Positions 9,731-19,778 of a stretch of DNA of 64,000 nucleotides are shown here, piece after piece. The translations under genes and the position numbers were made by a program. The DNA lies in contig NZ_CP004350.1 in the NCBI RefSeq assembly GCF_000550785.1, positions 2,584,009-2,648,008 on the forward strand, in the 5' to 3' direction. This DNA is from Corynebacterium casei LMG S-19264 (GTDB lineage Bacteria > Actinomycetota > Actinomycetes > Mycobacteriales > Mycobacteriaceae). How positions within the stretch are numbered: position 1 is the stretch's first letter; every line of letters starts with the position of its first letter. Below the pieces are notes generated by a model, which made no database searches, was not told the origin of the DNA, and worked only from the letters and a program-made list of their open reading frames with translations.

Positions 9731-10195
9731 ATGGCCATGAAGACCGGCACATCGGTCTCGGGGTTCATCGCCACGGACCCCAAACTGACCTATGGGCAGC
9801 AAGGCGTCGCCCGGTTCTACGCCCGGATGGGAATCGAACACTACCGACGCGAGGAAGACGGCACGTTCACACAGCTCGAGCCGTCGTTTCACGATCTCGT
9901 CGTCTACCGCAAGAGCGCCGAACACGCCGCAGAAGCCTTCGCCAAGGGCGACCGCTTCGTCGCCGACGGATACGTACGCCCCTATACCTACGAGCGTGAG
10001 GGACGCCAGGTCGGTGGCGAAGAATTCGTCGCCCGCAAGATCGGCCACGACGCCGCCCGCTCGACGTACACCGTCGACCGGACCCCACGGGATGAGGGCC
10101 TGACCCAGGAGCAAGTCACCGCCCAGCGGGCGCAGGCCTTCGAGGCCCCCGAGCGCCCAGCCCAGCAGCCCGAGACCGTCGCGATGGGCCAGTAG
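9731..10195 (+). CDS. ssb: Single-stranded DNA-binding protein
   Basis: SSB coats single-stranded DNA, here probably during transfer or re-entry of the element. The 154-residue protein has the OB-fold order of the family: a first strand TSVSGFIATDPKL, an ARFYARMGIE strand, an FHDLVVYRKSAEHAAE segment, and a KGDRFVADGYVRPYTYE strand. The C-terminal tail is short and ends without the acidic DDDIPF-type tip with which host SSBs recruit partner proteins, so it may not use that contact. A strong AGGAAGGAGG site precedes ATG 9731; ATG 9737 is an alternative. The gene lies 103 bases after the methylase-helicase and 11 bases before the next gene. Confidence 0.85.
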   Translation: MAMKTGTSVSGFIATDPKLTYGQQGVARFYARMGIEHYRREEDGTFTQLEPSFHDLVVYRKSAEHAAEAFAKGDRFVADGYVRPYTYEREGRQVGGEEFVARKIGHDAARSTYTVDRTPRDEGLTQEQVTAQRAQAFEAPERPAQQPETVAMGQ

Positions 10196-10206
10196 GAGGA
10201 ACCCTC

Positions 10207-10803
10207 ATGGATGACGACGACATCACCCCCGGCCCGGAAGAAGTCCCCGAGCTGGACGAGCCCGAACCCGAGGACCTGCCCACCCCGCCCAGTGACGGGC
10301 CCGCGGCCCTGGACGAGCCGCCGGGGCCGGTGAACTGGAACCTGCTGACCGCCGAGCAGGCCGAGGAGGCCTGGCTGGAGCTCAACCGGTGGGTGGACTG
10401 GCTGCGCCACGCCTTCGGGCTCCCGGCCGCGGTGATCCCGCCGCACTGGCATCGTCACCCCGAGTTGGTCTGGGAGCTGAGCGCCTTGCACATCCACTGG
10501 CTCTGCGCCTACGACCCGCAGCAAAACGGATCGGCACCGATCGGCTGGCTACGCGATTTCGCGGACTCCCGGCAGCGGCTGCGCGACTGGGTCGCCGCGT
10601 CCGGAACCCGGCTGGATCGAGACCGACCGACCCGGCAGACGATCTGGCCCGGCGAGGAACAGGCCGAGCCGATCGAGGACGCCGCGATCACCGACCGGGA
10701 CGCCGACTTCGTGGCCTTCGTCGTCTCCGACGTCGCCCGCCGGGAACAGGCTGAGGAGGACTTCTACGCTCGGCTGGACCCCGAGACCGGTGAACTGACC
10801 TGA
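10207..10803 (+). CDS. DUF4913-like conserved protein
   Basis: The first 50 residues are acidic and Pro-rich and probably disordered. They are followed by a folded part with Trp-rich helices (LNRWVDWLRHAFGL, a PPHWHRHPELVWELSALHIHW stretch, and DSRQRLRDWVA). This pattern resembles the DUF4913 family found on actinobacterial plasmids and integrated elements; the assignment is from memory of the pattern. The function is unknown. An AGGAGG site precedes ATG 10207, and the gene closely follows ssb, so the two are probably co-transcribed. It faces the next gene across a strong hairpin. Confidence 0.75.
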   Translation: MDDDDITPGPEEVPELDEPEPEDLPTPPSDGPAALDEPPGPVNWNLLTAEQAEEAWLELNRWVDWLRHAFGLPAAVIPPHWHRHPELVWELSALHIHWLCAYDPQQNGSAPIGWLRDFADSRQRLRDWVAASGTRLDRDRPTRQTIWPGEEQAEPIEDAAITDRDADFVAFVVSDVARREQAEEDFYARLDPETGELT

Positions 10804-10824
10804 CCCACCCGCCGCACAGTCTGG

Positions 10825-10852
10825 GGGCCGGAACCGATCTCGGTTCCGGCCC
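10825..10852. terminator. Bidirectional hairpin between convergent genes
   Basis: A perfect 13-bp stem (GGGCCGGAACCGA and its complement) with a 2-base loop lies between the stops of the two converging genes at 10803 and 10869. There is no long T-run on either side, but the position is typical for a shared terminator. Confidence 0.7.
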
Positions 10853-10868
10853 TCCTCGTATGCTCGTC

Positions 10869-11603
10869 TCACTGGGACAGGGCACGGCCTGCCGGGCTGG
10901 ACTGCCCGGGCTGCGAGGCCGGTACGAACGGCGGCAGCTCACGTCGCGGTGCCCGTGAGGGCACCTGAGGTGCGGCGGGGCGTTCGAGTGCGGTGTGGGA
11001 GAGGTCGTAGCCGCCCCACGGCGAGTAATGGTGCACATGCCGGGTGCCGTAGGGCCCGCGCTCGGTGATGATCGGCGCGCCGGGAACCTGCATGTGCTGC
11101 GGGTAGCGCTCGGTGATCCACTTCATGGCCAGCTTCGACAGGCTCGAGCCGCCATCTCGGACACGGATCGTCGCCGGTAGAACAGGCAGGTCACGCCAAC
11201 CGGGCACCGCGTGATCGTGCCACTGCTCGATGACGGAGTTCTCGTCGCCGATCACGTGCCACTCGCACGGCTCGCAGATCATCTGCTCCAGCATTCCGCC
11301 GGGGCCTTCGTGACCGTCCTCGGGGCCGAGCTCGGCTTCGAAGATCTCGCCGCGGTGCCCGCCGAACTCGGTGCCGGTCCCGTTCCAGCCTTCCCGGTGC
11401 CACATGTGGCTGCGCTTCCACGAGCCCATGGAGCCGTTGAGGAACTTCCAGTGCTCGAACGCCTCATCAAGCTGCGCGGGCGGGAAGTAGTCCCGCGTGA
11501 ACCCCAGCGGTGCACCGCCCCATTCGTCCAGGCGTGCACGTGCTTCCTCGCGGGCCATCTCGTCGAAGTCGAACGCGAACTGTCCCTCGATGTGTTCTGG
11601 CAT
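10869..11603 (-). CDS. DUF6349-like conserved protein
   Basis: This 244-residue protein begins MPEHIEGQFAFDFDEMAREE and carries conserved FTRDYFPPAQLDEAF, SHMWHREGWNG, EQMICEPCEWHVIGDE and HDHAVPGWRDLPVLP segments. I associate this pattern with the DUF6349 family of actinobacterial mobile elements. The paired cysteines (C-EP-C) followed by histidines could bind a metal. The N-terminal GQFAFDF segment echoes the GQLEFDLW segment of the methylase-helicase, and both resemble clamp-binding peptides. The C-terminal 50 residues are Pro/Ser/Arg-rich and probably disordered. The start has a GGGAGGT stretch upstream. It is on the strand opposite to the transfer genes. Function unknown. Confidence 0.75.
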   Translation of the reverse strand: MPEHIEGQFAFDFDEMAREEARARLDEWGGAPLGFTRDYFPPAQLDEAFEHWKFLNGSMGSWKRSHMWHREGWNGTGTEFGGHRGEIFEAELGPEDGHEGPGGMLEQMICEPCEWHVIGDENSVIEQWHDHAVPGWRDLPVLPATIRVRDGGSSLSKLAMKWITERYPQHMQVPGAPIITERGPYGTRHVHHYSPWGGYDLSHTALERPAAPQVPSRAPRRELPPFVPASQPGQSSPAGRALSQ

Positions 11604-11834
11604 GATCCTGACCTCCCTCTCGAGGGCAGGTACGCAGCAAGGGGTCGGCGCACCGATAAGCCGGTTGGCCGCAGTCGCACTTCCCTGTGTCAGCCCGGAT
11701 TGGTAGGATGTGATCTAGGCGATACAAGTTAGCTACGCTGCCGCACCAGCTGGATGCGGTGGTTGACAGTCCAGGGGAACCGGCCCCCGGCACGTCCCTC
11801 CCGAAGATGAGTCGCCTCCTGGGAGGACTGAGCC

Positions 11835-12227
11835 ATGCTCCGCGCCATACTCGTCACCAGCATCCGTACCCGCGGCATCCTGCGGGCCTGGTTGCCCAGC
11901 AACATCGTGCTCGACCTGATCCGCACCCGTGCGGGTTTGAAGTGGGGCGTGCCGGCCATGCTCATCGCAGCTCCCTATCTCGCCATCGCGCAGTGGGCCA
12001 CCACCACCATCGAGCACGGCGGCCCCGGCTTCCTGCACCTGGTCTTCCTCGTGTACGTGTGGTCGGCGTTGAAGTTCCTCATCATGGGACCGATCAGCCT
12101 GGTCACGCTGATCGTGGTGCGAGCAAAGGAACGCGCCCGTGGTCGGCGCGACGATGTAGAACGCTCAGCCCCTCGCGCTGCCGGGGATCGGAGCGGAACA
12201 CTACCCGGTGAGCGGTGGGTGCCCTAG
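11835..12227 (+). CDS. Small integral membrane protein of the element
   Basis: The 130-residue protein has two or three hydrophobic segments (about 37-57, 65-85 and 85-95), a positively charged N-terminus and an Arg-rich C-terminus. The core (ILRAWLPSNIVLDLIRTR, then GLKWGVPAMLIAAPYL) matches a family I know from actinobacterial integrated elements. Some databases label it sulfate permease without evidence, and I do not support that name. A GGGAGGACTGAGCC stretch provides the ribosome site for ATG 11835. A role in the mating channel or in surface exclusion is possible but unsupported. Confidence 0.7.
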   Translation: MLRAILVTSIRTRGILRAWLPSNIVLDLIRTRAGLKWGVPAMLIAAPYLAIAQWATTTIEHGGPGFLHLVFLVYVWSALKFLIMGPISLVTLIVVRAKERARGRRDDVERSAPRAAGDRSGTLPGERWVP

Positions 12228-12237
12228 AGTCGGAGGC

Positions 12238-12588
12238 ATGGACTTCGCAACGGCCCGAGACGAGGAAGTCGCACGTAATCTCGCCAGCAGGGCGTTCTCC
12301 CGGCACGTGGGGTTCGACAGCATCGGGGCTCTCGATACCGAAGGTGCGGATGTGCTCCGGCAGAGCATCGTCCGTGCCTGGGAACAAGCCGGTTCCCCGG
12401 TCGGCGTGCTCCACCGGGCGGCGGTCCTCTGCGCAAAGCTTCCCCGACTGGTCGACGAGAATCAGCTTCCCGCCGACCTCGAAACTGCGGGAGTCTCCCG
12501 CGAGCGTGAGATCGCCTTAGCCAAGCAGGCCTCCACCTTTCTCGCCGCGATCGCGGCCGACGTCGATACCGCATCAGACGTGGAATAA
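12238..12588 (+). CDS. Uncharacterised small helical protein
   Basis: The 116-residue protein is predicted all-helical and acidic, with no transmembrane segment and no motif I recognise. ATG 12238 has a CGGAGG ribosome site at good spacing and is preferred over the longer frame from 12208. It begins 10 bases after the membrane protein gene and is followed by a strong terminator hairpin. It may be co-transcribed with that gene. Confidence 0.65.
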   Translation: MDFATARDEEVARNLASRAFSRHVGFDSIGALDTEGADVLRQSIVRAWEQAGSPVGVLHRAAVLCAKLPRLVDENQLPADLETAGVSREREIALAKQASTFLAAIAADVDTASDVE

Positions 12589-12605
12589 CCAGATCGTGGC
12601 AGCGA

Positions 12606-12637
12606 AGACGGGGTGAGCATGTACGCTCACCCCGTCT
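12606..12637. terminator. Bidirectional terminator between the 12588 stop and the xis gene
   Basis: A perfect 13-bp stem (AGACGGGGTGAGC and its complement) around the loop ATGTAC lies between the ends of two converging genes. The stem is GC-rich; the T-run is weak. Confidence 0.75.
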
Positions 12638-12644
12638 CTGTGCA

Positions 12645-12851
12645 TCATCTAACCGATGGCATCTCGATGATCAGACTTCGCCGAAGCTCTTCCGGGTCCA
12701 CCCGGATCAAGCGTCCGACTCGATACCCATGGATAGTTCCATCGGAGATCCGCCGTCGTAGTGTCTTGACGGAGATCCCTAGTTGGTCCGCCGCGTTGGC
12801 GAGCGATACCAGGGTCTGCGCGGACTCATCGGGTCGTTTACGTTGGTCCAT
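12645..12851 (-). CDS. xis: Excisionase-like helix-turn-helix protein
   Basis: The 68-residue basic protein has a MerR/excisionase-type winged helix. It includes LVSLANAADQLGISVKTLRR, then RISDGTIHGYRVGRLIRVDPEEL, the usual pattern of DNA-binding recombination directionality factors. ATG 12851 is chosen because a GGAAGGAAC site precedes it; a longer frame to 12926 overlaps the integrase stop region and lacks support. It lies 34 bases after the integrase stop on the same strand, so int is read first and this gene second. It probably helps excision and may also regulate the integrase promoter. The excisionase role is inferred from fold and position. Confidence 0.75.
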   Translation of the reverse strand: MDQRKRPDESAQTLVSLANAADQLGISVKTLRRRISDGTIHGYRVGRLIRVDPEELRRSLIIEMPSVR

Positions 12852-12885
12852 GATGGTTCCTTCCAGCGAGCAGGGTCCTTTCCCC

Positions 12886-14202
12886 TCACAGGTGTCCATC
12901 GCCGTCCGGAGATGACGCGGCTTCACCGTTTTCCTTCTTGCGGAGATGAGCCTCCACGCGATCGCTCATCCGGTCTGCGAGTTCACGGTCGCGGGCCATC
13001 GTGGCGTGCTGGTATCGAAGCACGACGCGCATGTCCGAATGGCCTCCCCGTCTCATCAGCTCGGCGAGCGTTGCTCCCTCCTGCGCGAAGATCGTGAGGC
13101 CGGTGTGCCGTAGGTCGTGGAATCGGAACCCTGAGTCGATGACGTCCACGGCGTCTTTCGCCTCGCTCCAGACGTTCCACCAGCGGGTGTTCGACAGCGG
13201 CACGCTGCCTTGAACGCTGGCCGCGATCACTGGAGCCTTGGCCTCCTTCGCTACGTAGTCGCGCAGGTGTTCCCAGAGGCGATCACGCATGATCCGTGGC
13301 ACGCTCAGAGACCGCTTGCCCGCTTCACTCTTCGGATCGGTAAAGTCCCCGGTGTTCGCGTTGAGCTGCCTGCGTACGTGGAGGATGGCACTGCCATCGG
13401 GGCGCCATTCGATGTCGCGACGCTGCAAGCCCAGGCACTCCCCGCGTCGCAGCTGGCACCAAGCGGCCAGCAAGACCGCGATGGCCCACCGCTTGGGCAT
13501 GGCATCGTAGAGAGCCTCGACCTGTGCCGGGGTCGCCACGTCTTCACCGGGGTCGTGGTCGGCATCATGGCGAACAGGCTTCTGCCGAGGCATGGGCACG
13601 TCCGGTTCCTTGGCGATGATGCCGTCTCTGGCGGCCTGCCGCAGGATCATCATGAGAACGATGAGCACCGGGCGTGTGACTCCGTTGAACTTCGATTTGG
13701 GATTGAGTGGGGAAGGGATCTTGTCCAGCTTGTCGGTCATGAGCCGGATCCGCTCTTTGTCGATGTCTCGAATGGGGGTGTCATCGAACTCGGGAATGAG
13801 GTAGCCGTTGACCTTGCCCTTGTAGGAACGGATTGTTCCTTCGGAGCGCATCTTGCCGCTGCGATTTGGCTGGGTGCGGATCATCTCGATCCAGCGGTCG
13901 GCGTACTCGGTGAAGCCGATCGTGCGAGCAGCTTCTGCCTCGGCTTCGGCACGTCGGCGTGTGGCCTGGACCTCTGGTATCTCCCACGTCCCGAGCGCGA
14001 TCTTCGTGTGCACACTAGACAGCCAGGTTCGGGCGTCCGTCTTGGTCTGGAACGTCAGGGCCTTGTCGTCTTCGGTTCGCGCCGTATGGGTCTCACCGTC
14101 CGGGCCGGGGTAGCGCGCCTGCCATCGACCGGATGGGAGCTTGCGCAGGCTCCCCCAGGCCTCTCGTGGAGACGCCTTCTTCTCCTTCGTCGTCGCGCTC
14201 AT
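12886..14202 (-). CDS. int: Tyrosine-type integrase
   Basis: Site-specific recombinases of this family integrate and excise actinobacterial elements. The 438-residue protein has an N-terminal arm-binding region (WGSLRKLPSGRWQARY), a SAM-like core-binding domain (about 95-200) and the catalytic domain. The catalytic residues are visible: Arg in LRRGECLGLQ near 252, the HDLRHTG box near 360, His in GGHSD near 386, and the nucleophile Tyr in VLRYQHAT near 395. ATG 14202 is preferred because GGAGG precedes it; a 16-residue longer frame starts at 14250. The gene is at the edge of the element, next to repeated GTGGCACG motifs, as expected for an integrase beside its attachment site. Confidence 0.93.
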   Translation of the reverse strand: MSATTKEKKASPREAWGSLRKLPSGRWQARYPGPDGETHTARTEDDKALTFQTKTDARTWLSSVHTKIALGTWEIPEVQATRRRAEAEAEAARTIGFTEYADRWIEMIRTQPNRSGKMRSEGTIRSYKGKVNGYLIPEFDDTPIRDIDKERIRLMTDKLDKIPSPLNPKSKFNGVTRPVLIVLMMILRQAARDGIIAKEPDVPMPRQKPVRHDADHDPGEDVATPAQVEALYDAMPKRWAIAVLLAAWCQLRRGECLGLQRRDIEWRPDGSAILHVRRQLNANTGDFTDPKSEAGKRSLSVPRIMRDRLWEHLRDYVAKEAKAPVIAASVQGSVPLSNTRWWNVWSEAKDAVDVIDSGFRFHDLRHTGLTIFAQEGATLAELMRRGGHSDMRVVLRYQHATMARDRELADRMSDRVEAHLRKKENGEAASSPDGDGHL

Positions 14203-14240
14203 CGTGTCCTCCAGTCGCCTCGAACGGACTGGAGCGGACG

Positions 14241-14345
14241 GTCGTGCCACTTCGTGCCACTAGATCTTCTTGCCTCCTCGAAACCGCTTCTGGCCTCGGG
14301 TTTTGCCGCCTCGCGGTGGTCGTCAGTGGCACGAAGTGGCACGAC
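14241..14345. repeat. Perfect 21-bp inverted repeat of doubled GTGGCACG motifs beside int
   Basis: The arm 14241-14261 (GTCGTGCCAC-TTCGTGCCACT) is the exact reverse complement of 14325-14345. Each arm contains the GTGGCACG-type unit twice, and a further CGTGCCAC occurs at 14412-14419. The repeats lie between the integrase start and the host boundary. They are good candidates for integrase or excisionase binding sites of the attachment region, or for operators of the int promoter. Confidence 0.6.
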
Positions 14346-14486
14346 ATTGTGGGTGCTCCTCCACCAAAATCGCGTGTGTGAAGGCGTCCGCTCTCGGGTG
14401 GAAGGTGTGTCCGTGCCACCCGTGTGCCATGCCGAACGGGTACTGATGTTCATCTGTGCTCTCCTCTGTCCTTCGGATGGAGGCAC
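14346..14486. other. Probable att region: element-chromosome junction
   Basis: No gene is seen between 14203 and the nrdF terminator. High-G+C element sequence gives way to the host terminator here. The crossover core cannot be fixed because the other element end is outside the window. Confidence 0.45.
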
Positions 14487-14528
14487 GAAAAAAGGCCCGG
14501 ACCTGCAGAAACCTGCAGGTCCGGGCCT
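14487..14528 (-). terminator. Rho-independent terminator of nrdF
   Basis: A 16-bp perfect stem (AGGCCCGGACCTGCAG and its complement) with a 4-base loop is followed, on the minus strand, by a run of six T residues. It lies about 40 bases after the nrdF stop. Confidence 0.85.
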
Positions 14529-14567
14529 CCCATCAGCCCTTTCGGGCCTCGAGCAAGCTACGGGGTC

Positions 14568-15926
<1,359 letters not shown>

Positions 15927-16640
15927 ATGACGGATCCACGGCGCGTGCCCTTGGTCAACCCCGTTTTAGATTCCATTGGCAATGACATTGTTACCGGCAC
16001 TATTGCCGCGGGGGAAAAGTTCACGCTGACTGATATTGAGGCACAGTTCGATGTCTCACGCACGGTCGCGCGCGAAACCATGCGCACGCTTGAACACATG
16101 GGCTTGGTGGAGACTTCCCCGCGCGTGGGTTTGACCGTACTCCCCCAGTCACGCTGGGTGAGCTTTGATCCGAACGTGATTCAGTGGCGACTCAACAATG
16201 ACAAGGCTCGCCCAGCACAACAGCGCTCTCTGAATCAGTTGCGTTTTGCTGTTGAGCCGATTGCGGCATCGGTAGCTGCGGGCTCCGCGACTGAGCAAGA
16301 ACGCGAAGAAATCTTGGCATTGGCCCATCGGCTATTGGAACTGGAAAAGAATCCTTCCACGCGTGTAGGCGAAGCTTTGGAAGTGGACTTAAAGTTCCAC
16401 ACCCTGATTTTTACTGCGTCCCACAACGAAATGTTCGTGGCGTTAGCGCCATCGCTTTTAAGCATTCTGAAGGGCAAGTCCGTATTTGGATCCCAAAAGC
16501 GAAACCCAGTGGGCAACACTGCTGGTCTGCATGTGGAACTCGCCGAGTCAATCATTGCCCGCAACCATGTTGAGGCGCAAGAGATTTCACGTCGCATTTT
16601 GCTCGATAGCCGCGACGAAACAGAACAGCTCTACCAGTAG
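15927..16640 (+). CDS. gntR1: GntR/FadR-family regulator, GntR1-like
   Basis: The 237-residue protein has an N-terminal winged helix (about 10-75, with FDVSRTVARETMRTLEHMGLVE) and a helical FCD ligand-binding domain with metal-site style histidines (FHTLIFTASH, later LHVELAESIIARNH). Sequence and position between nrdF and nrdE fit C. glutamicum GntR1, which represses gluconate catabolism genes and activates glucose uptake genes when gluconate is absent. The symbol rests on synteny and remembered similarity; the ligand in this organism is inferred. GGAAGACACCC precedes ATG 15927. An imperfect terminator follows at 16656-16693. Confidence 0.85.
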   Translation: MTDPRRVPLVNPVLDSIGNDIVTGTIAAGEKFTLTDIEAQFDVSRTVARETMRTLEHMGLVETSPRVGLTVLPQSRWVSFDPNVIQWRLNNDKARPAQQRSLNQLRFAVEPIAASVAAGSATEQEREEILALAHRLLELEKNPSTRVGEALEVDLKFHTLIFTASHNEMFVALAPSLLSILKGKSVFGSQKRNPVGNTAGLHVELAESIIARNHVEAQEISRRILLDSRDETEQLYQ

Positions 16641-16655
16641 TTAAAACAGCGAAAA

Positions 16656-16693
16656 GCCTGAGGTGCTCCACATTTGTGGAACTACCTCGGGCC
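16656..16693 (+). terminator. Terminator hairpin after the gntR-type gene
   Basis: GCCTGAGGT and ACCTCGGGC pair, with one G-T, around an inner TCCACA/TGTGGA stem; the sequence then runs into CTTGTGC. It lies 15 bases after the stop. Confidence 0.6.
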
Positions 16694-16718
16694 TTGTGCT
16701 TTCCTGTGTGACCTAACG

Positions 16719-16747
16719 CTGTCTAACACCACTAGGACATTAGACAG
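16719..16747 (-). terminator. Hairpin after nrdE
   Basis: CTGTCTAA (16719-16726) and TTAGACAG (16740-16747) form a perfect 8-bp stem with a 13-base loop, 10 bases after the nrdE stop. The T-run is poor, so efficiency is uncertain. Confidence 0.45.
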
Positions 16748-16757
16748 TGGTTAAGCA

Positions 16758-18920
16758 TTAAAGCATGCAGGATACGCAGCCTTCGATCTCAGTACCGGCA
16801 AGAGCCATCTGACGCAGGCGGATGTAGTACAAGGTCTTAATGCCCTTGCGCCATGCGTAGATTTGCGCGCGGTTGATGTCACGGGTGGTTGCGGTGTCCT
16901 TGAAGAACAAGGTCAAAGACAAGCCCTGGTCAACGTACTTCGTAGCGATTGCATAGGTGTCGATGATCTTCTCGTGTCCGATCTCGTATGCATCCTGGAA
17001 GTAATCCAGATTCTCATTGTCCATGTGAGGAGCCGGGTAGTAAACGCGGCCAATCTTGCCCTCTTTACGGATCTCAATCTTGGAAGCGATTGGGTGAATC
17101 GAAGAGGTGGAGTTGTTGATGTAGGAAATCGAACCTGTTGGTGGAACTGCCTGCAAGTTGCGGTTGTACAGCCCGTGCTCCATAACCTCAGCCTTGAGGT
17201 CCGCCCAATCCTCCGCAGAAGGAGTGTGAACGGTGGAGTTCGCGAAGATGTTCTTCACCTTGTCGGTCTGTGGCGCAAACTCAGCTGGGTCGTAGCGGTC
17301 GAAGAATACACCGGAGGCGTACTCAGAATCCTTGAACTCGCTGAAGGTTTCGCCGCGTTCCTTAGCAATCTTGTTGGATGCACGAAGAGCTGCGTACAGA
17401 ACTGCCGCGAAGTAAGCGTTGGTGAAGTCCAGGCCTTCTTCAGAGCCGTAGTAGATGTGCTCACGGCCCAAGAAGCCGTGCAGGTTCATCTGGCCCAGAC
17501 CAATTGCGTGGGACTGGTCATTGCCGTGGCGAACGGATGGAACGGAATCAATGCCGGTCTTGTCAGCCACTGCGGTCAAACCACGAATAGCTGCTTCAAC
17601 AGTTGCGCCGAAGTCTGGGGAATCCACTGCCAGAGCAATGTTCATAGAGCCCAGGTTGCAGGAAATGTCGCTGCCCATCGTCTCATAGCTGAGGTCATCA
17701 TTGAATACTGATGGGGAGTTGACCTGCAGAATCTCAGAGCACAGGTTGGACATGTTGATGCGGCCGGTCTTGACTGGGTTCGCGTCATTAACGGTGTCCT
17801 CGAACATGATGTACGGGTAGCCGGATTCGAACTGCAGCTCAGCAACAGTCTGGAAGAAGTGACGAGCGTTGATCTTCTTCTTGCTAATGCGTGGGTCTTC
17901 AACCATTTCGGCGTAGTGCTCGGTCACAGAGATGTCACCGAAAGGCTTGCCGTAAACGCGCTCCACGTCATAAGGGCTAAACAGGTACATGTCCTCATCG
18001 CGCTTAGCCAGCTCGAAGGTAATGTCCGGAATAACAACGCCCAAAGACAGGGTCTTGATACGGATCTTCTCATCCGCGTTCTCACGCTTGGTGTCCAGGA
18101 AGTTCAAAATGTCTGGGTGGTGTGCGTTCAGGTAAACAGCACCTGCGCCCTGACGTGCACCCAACTGGTTCGCGTAAGAGAAGGCATCTTCCAGAAGCTT
18201 CATAATTGGGATAACACCAGAAGACTGGTTCTCAATGTGCTTAATGGGAGCGCCGGTCTCACGGATGTTGCTGAGAAGAAGCGCTACGCCGCCGCCGCGC
18301 TTAGACAGCTGCAGGGAGGAGTTAATTGCGCGGCCGATGGACTCCATGTTGTCCTCGATACGCAGAAGGAAGCAGGAGACGAGCTCGCCGCGCTGTGCCT
18401 TACCAGCGTTTAGGAAGGTTGGGGTTGCTGGCTGGAAACGGCCAGACATGATTTCATCAACCATGCTCTCCGCAACAGCGGTGTCACCGTCAGCCAAGAA
18501 CAATGCAGTCATAGAAACGCGGTCTTCGAAGCGCTCCAGGTAACGGCGACCGTCAAAGGTCTTCAGGGTGTAAGAGGTGTAGTACTTGTATGCGCCAAGG
18601 AAAGACTTGAAGCGGAACTTGAAGCTATAAGCGCGCTTGAACAGGGACTTAATGAATTCCCAGTCATAAGCTTCAATTACTTCTGGCTCGTAGTACTTGT
18701 TGTCCACCAAGTACTGGATCTTTTCTTCCAGGTCGTGGAAGTAGACAGTGTTTTGGTTAACGTGCTGCAAGAAGTACTGGTTCGCAGCCTCGCGGTCCAT
18801 GTCGAACTGGATCTTGCCGTCTTCGTCGTACAGGTTAAGCAGTGCGTTGAGGGCGTGGAAGTCCAGCTTCTCAGACGTCTTGACTGGTTCAGCTACGGTC
18901 TTTCCCAATTGTTGAGTCAC
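16758..18920 (-). CDS. nrdE: Class Ib ribonucleotide reductase large (catalytic) subunit NrdE
   Basis: NrdE reduces ribonucleoside diphosphates using a thiyl radical made with NrdF. The 720-residue length is normal for the family. Visible motifs are the reducible cysteine in [16 protein letters not shown], the active-site NLCSEI (catalytic Cys and Glu), a second active-site Cys in [10 protein letters not shown], and [11 protein letters not shown]. The redox tail CVSCML at the C-terminus accepts electrons from NrdH. It lacks the long N-terminal ATP-cone of class Ia enzymes. It is the last gene of the nrdH-nrdI-nrdE unit, 94 bases after nrdI. Confidence 0.97.
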   Translation of the reverse strand: MTQQLGKTVAEPVKTSEKLDFHALNALLNLYDEDGKIQFDMDREAANQYFLQHVNQNTVYFHDLEEKIQYLVDNKYYEPEVIEAYDWEFIKSLFKRAYSFKFRFKSFLGAYKYYTSYTLKTFDGRRYLERFEDRVSMTALFLADGDTAVAESMVDEIMSGRFQPATPTFLNAGKAQRGELVSCFLLRIEDNMESIGRAINSSLQLSKRGGGVALLLSNIRETGAPIKHIENQSSGVIPIMKLLEDAFSYANQLGARQGAGAVYLNAHHPDILNFLDTKRENADEKIRIKTLSLGVVIPDITFELAKRDEDMYLFSPYDVERVYGKPFGDISVTEHYAEMVEDPRISKKKINARHFFQTVAELQFESGYPYIMFEDTVNDANPVKTGRINMSNLCSEILQVNSPSVFNDDLSYETMGSDISCNLGSMNIALAVDSPDFGATVEAAIRGLTAVADKTGIDSVPSVRHGNDQSHAIGLGQMNLHGFLGREHIYYGSEEGLDFTNAYFAAVLYAALRASNKIAKERGETFSEFKDSEYASGVFFDRYDPAEFAPQTDKVKNIFANSTVHTPSAEDWADLKAEVMEHGLYNRNLQAVPPTGSISYINNSTSSIHPIASKIEIRKEGKIGRVYYPAPHMDNENLDYFQDAYEIGHEKIIDTYAIATKYVDQGLSLTLFFKDTATTRDINRAQIYAWRKGIKTLYYIRLRQMALAGTEIEGCVSCML

Positions 18921-19014
18921 TTAAAGCACTCAGCCTTTCAATAGAGTCTTGCAATAGAGTTTTGTCTAAAGTTTTTCGCGACGTAATTCCACATAGTAAT
19001 TACGGGCCTAGGTT

Positions 19015-19449
19015 TTAGCTTGCTTGTTTCTGCAGCCCCAGCTTGTGAGCATTGTCTAAAAGGCCCCCGCGGCAGATACGGACGTCTTCTTCATTGCCCA
19101 TCATTTCAAATCGGTAAACATACGGGACCTTACATTTACCTGAGATGATTTCTCCGGCCTTGCCAAAGTCGGTGCCGAAGTTGCTATTGCCTCCGGCGAT
19201 AACCGCACGTATCAAGCTGCGGTTGTGTTCATCATTGAGAAAACGGATGACCTGTTTAGGGACAGGACGGCTGTTTTCATGAGTGAGTGAGACTCCGCCA
19301 CCATAAGTTGGACACACCAGCACATAAGGCTCATTAACTACTAAAGGCTCGTCCTTTAACCGCAGCGGAATCCGCACATTCGGTAGGCCGAGCTTTTGTA
19401 CAAAGCGGTGGGTGTTGTCGGTGACAGAAGAAAAGTAGACGACCAACAC
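19015..19449 (-). CDS. nrdI: Flavodoxin-like NrdI, activator of NrdF
   Basis: NrdI is a flavoprotein that supplies the oxidant for assembling the manganese-tyrosyl cofactor in NrdF. The 144-residue protein has the FMN phosphate loop [11 protein letters not shown] at the N-terminus and the family motifs CPTYGGG and [10 protein letters not shown] near the flavin. Translation starts with GTG at 19449, supported by a GGAGG site. It lies between nrdH (101 bases upstream) and nrdE. Confidence 0.95.
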   Translation of the reverse strand: MLVVYFSSVTDNTHRFVQKLGLPNVRIPLRLKDEPLVVNEPYVLVCPTYGGGVSLTHENSRPVPKQVIRFLNDEHNRSLIRAVIAGGNSNFGTDFGKAGEIISGKCKVPYVYRFEMMGNEEDVRICRGGLLDNAHKLGLQKQAS

Positions 19450-19550
19450 GGCCGACTCCCTCCTTTGAAACTGACGAGTTTCTTCCAGGAATTACTTAGC
19501 CTCACTGGAAGAGGTGCGGGGTTTAGCTCTACCCCGCAGTGTGTGGCTGC

Positions 19551-19778
19551 TTAGGCAGCCTGCAGCTGCTTGATGCGTTCTGGGCGAAAACCGGACCAGT
19601 GCTCGCCGCCTACCTCTACTACTGGAGCCTGTACGTAGCCCAGTGCCATGACGTAGTCACGTGCTTCGTCATTGAGGGAGATATCAACAGTGTTGTATGC
19701 CAATCCCGCACGGTCAAGGGCCTTCTTAGTAGCGGTGCACTGGACGCAAGCTGGCTTGGTGTAGAGAGTGATGGACAT
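19551..19778 (-). CDS. nrdH: Glutaredoxin-like NrdH redoxin
   Basis: NrdH is the electron donor of NrdE and is itself reduced by thioredoxin reductase. The 75-residue protein has the CVQC active site at residues 12-15 and the family's YTKPACVQCTATKKAL start. The C-terminal half contains the AGLAYNTVDI and APVVEVGGEHWSGFRPE segments, the latter typical for NrdH. It is the first gene of the nrdH-nrdI-nrdE unit, whose promoter lies in the long gap towards rpmJ. Confidence 0.95.
   Translation of the reverse strand: MSITLYTKPACVQCTATKKALDRAGLAYNTVDISLNDEARDYVMALGYVQAPVVEVGGEHWSGFRPERIKQLQAA

Larger units (their letters stand above)
1..14486. mobile_element. Right part of an actinobacterial integrative (conjugative) element
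   Basis: This stretch has visibly higher G+C and GC-ending codons than the Corynebacterium genes that start at nrdF. It encodes a tyrosine integrase and an excisionase-like protein at its right edge, a VirD4/TraG-type coupling protein, a giant methylase-helicase, an SSB and several conserved proteins typical of actinobacterial integrated elements. The right boundary is inferred to lie between the integrase start at 14202 and the nrdF terminator near 14493. The left boundary is outside the window. No relaxase, replication initiator or mating-pore ATPase is seen here, so self-transfer cannot be claimed from the window alone. Confidence 0.85.

Noticed and set aside
1..14250. Many long open frames on both strands opposite or beside the element genes (for example 1364-2221, 2329-3387, 3134-4102, 8099-9061).
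   Set aside because: They overlap clearly coding frames and give Arg/Pro/Gly/Ser-rich products typical of shadow frames in GC-rich DNA.
16863..17711. A 282-codon plus-strand frame inside nrdE.
   Set aside because: Antisense of a highly conserved enzyme; no motif and no ribosome site.
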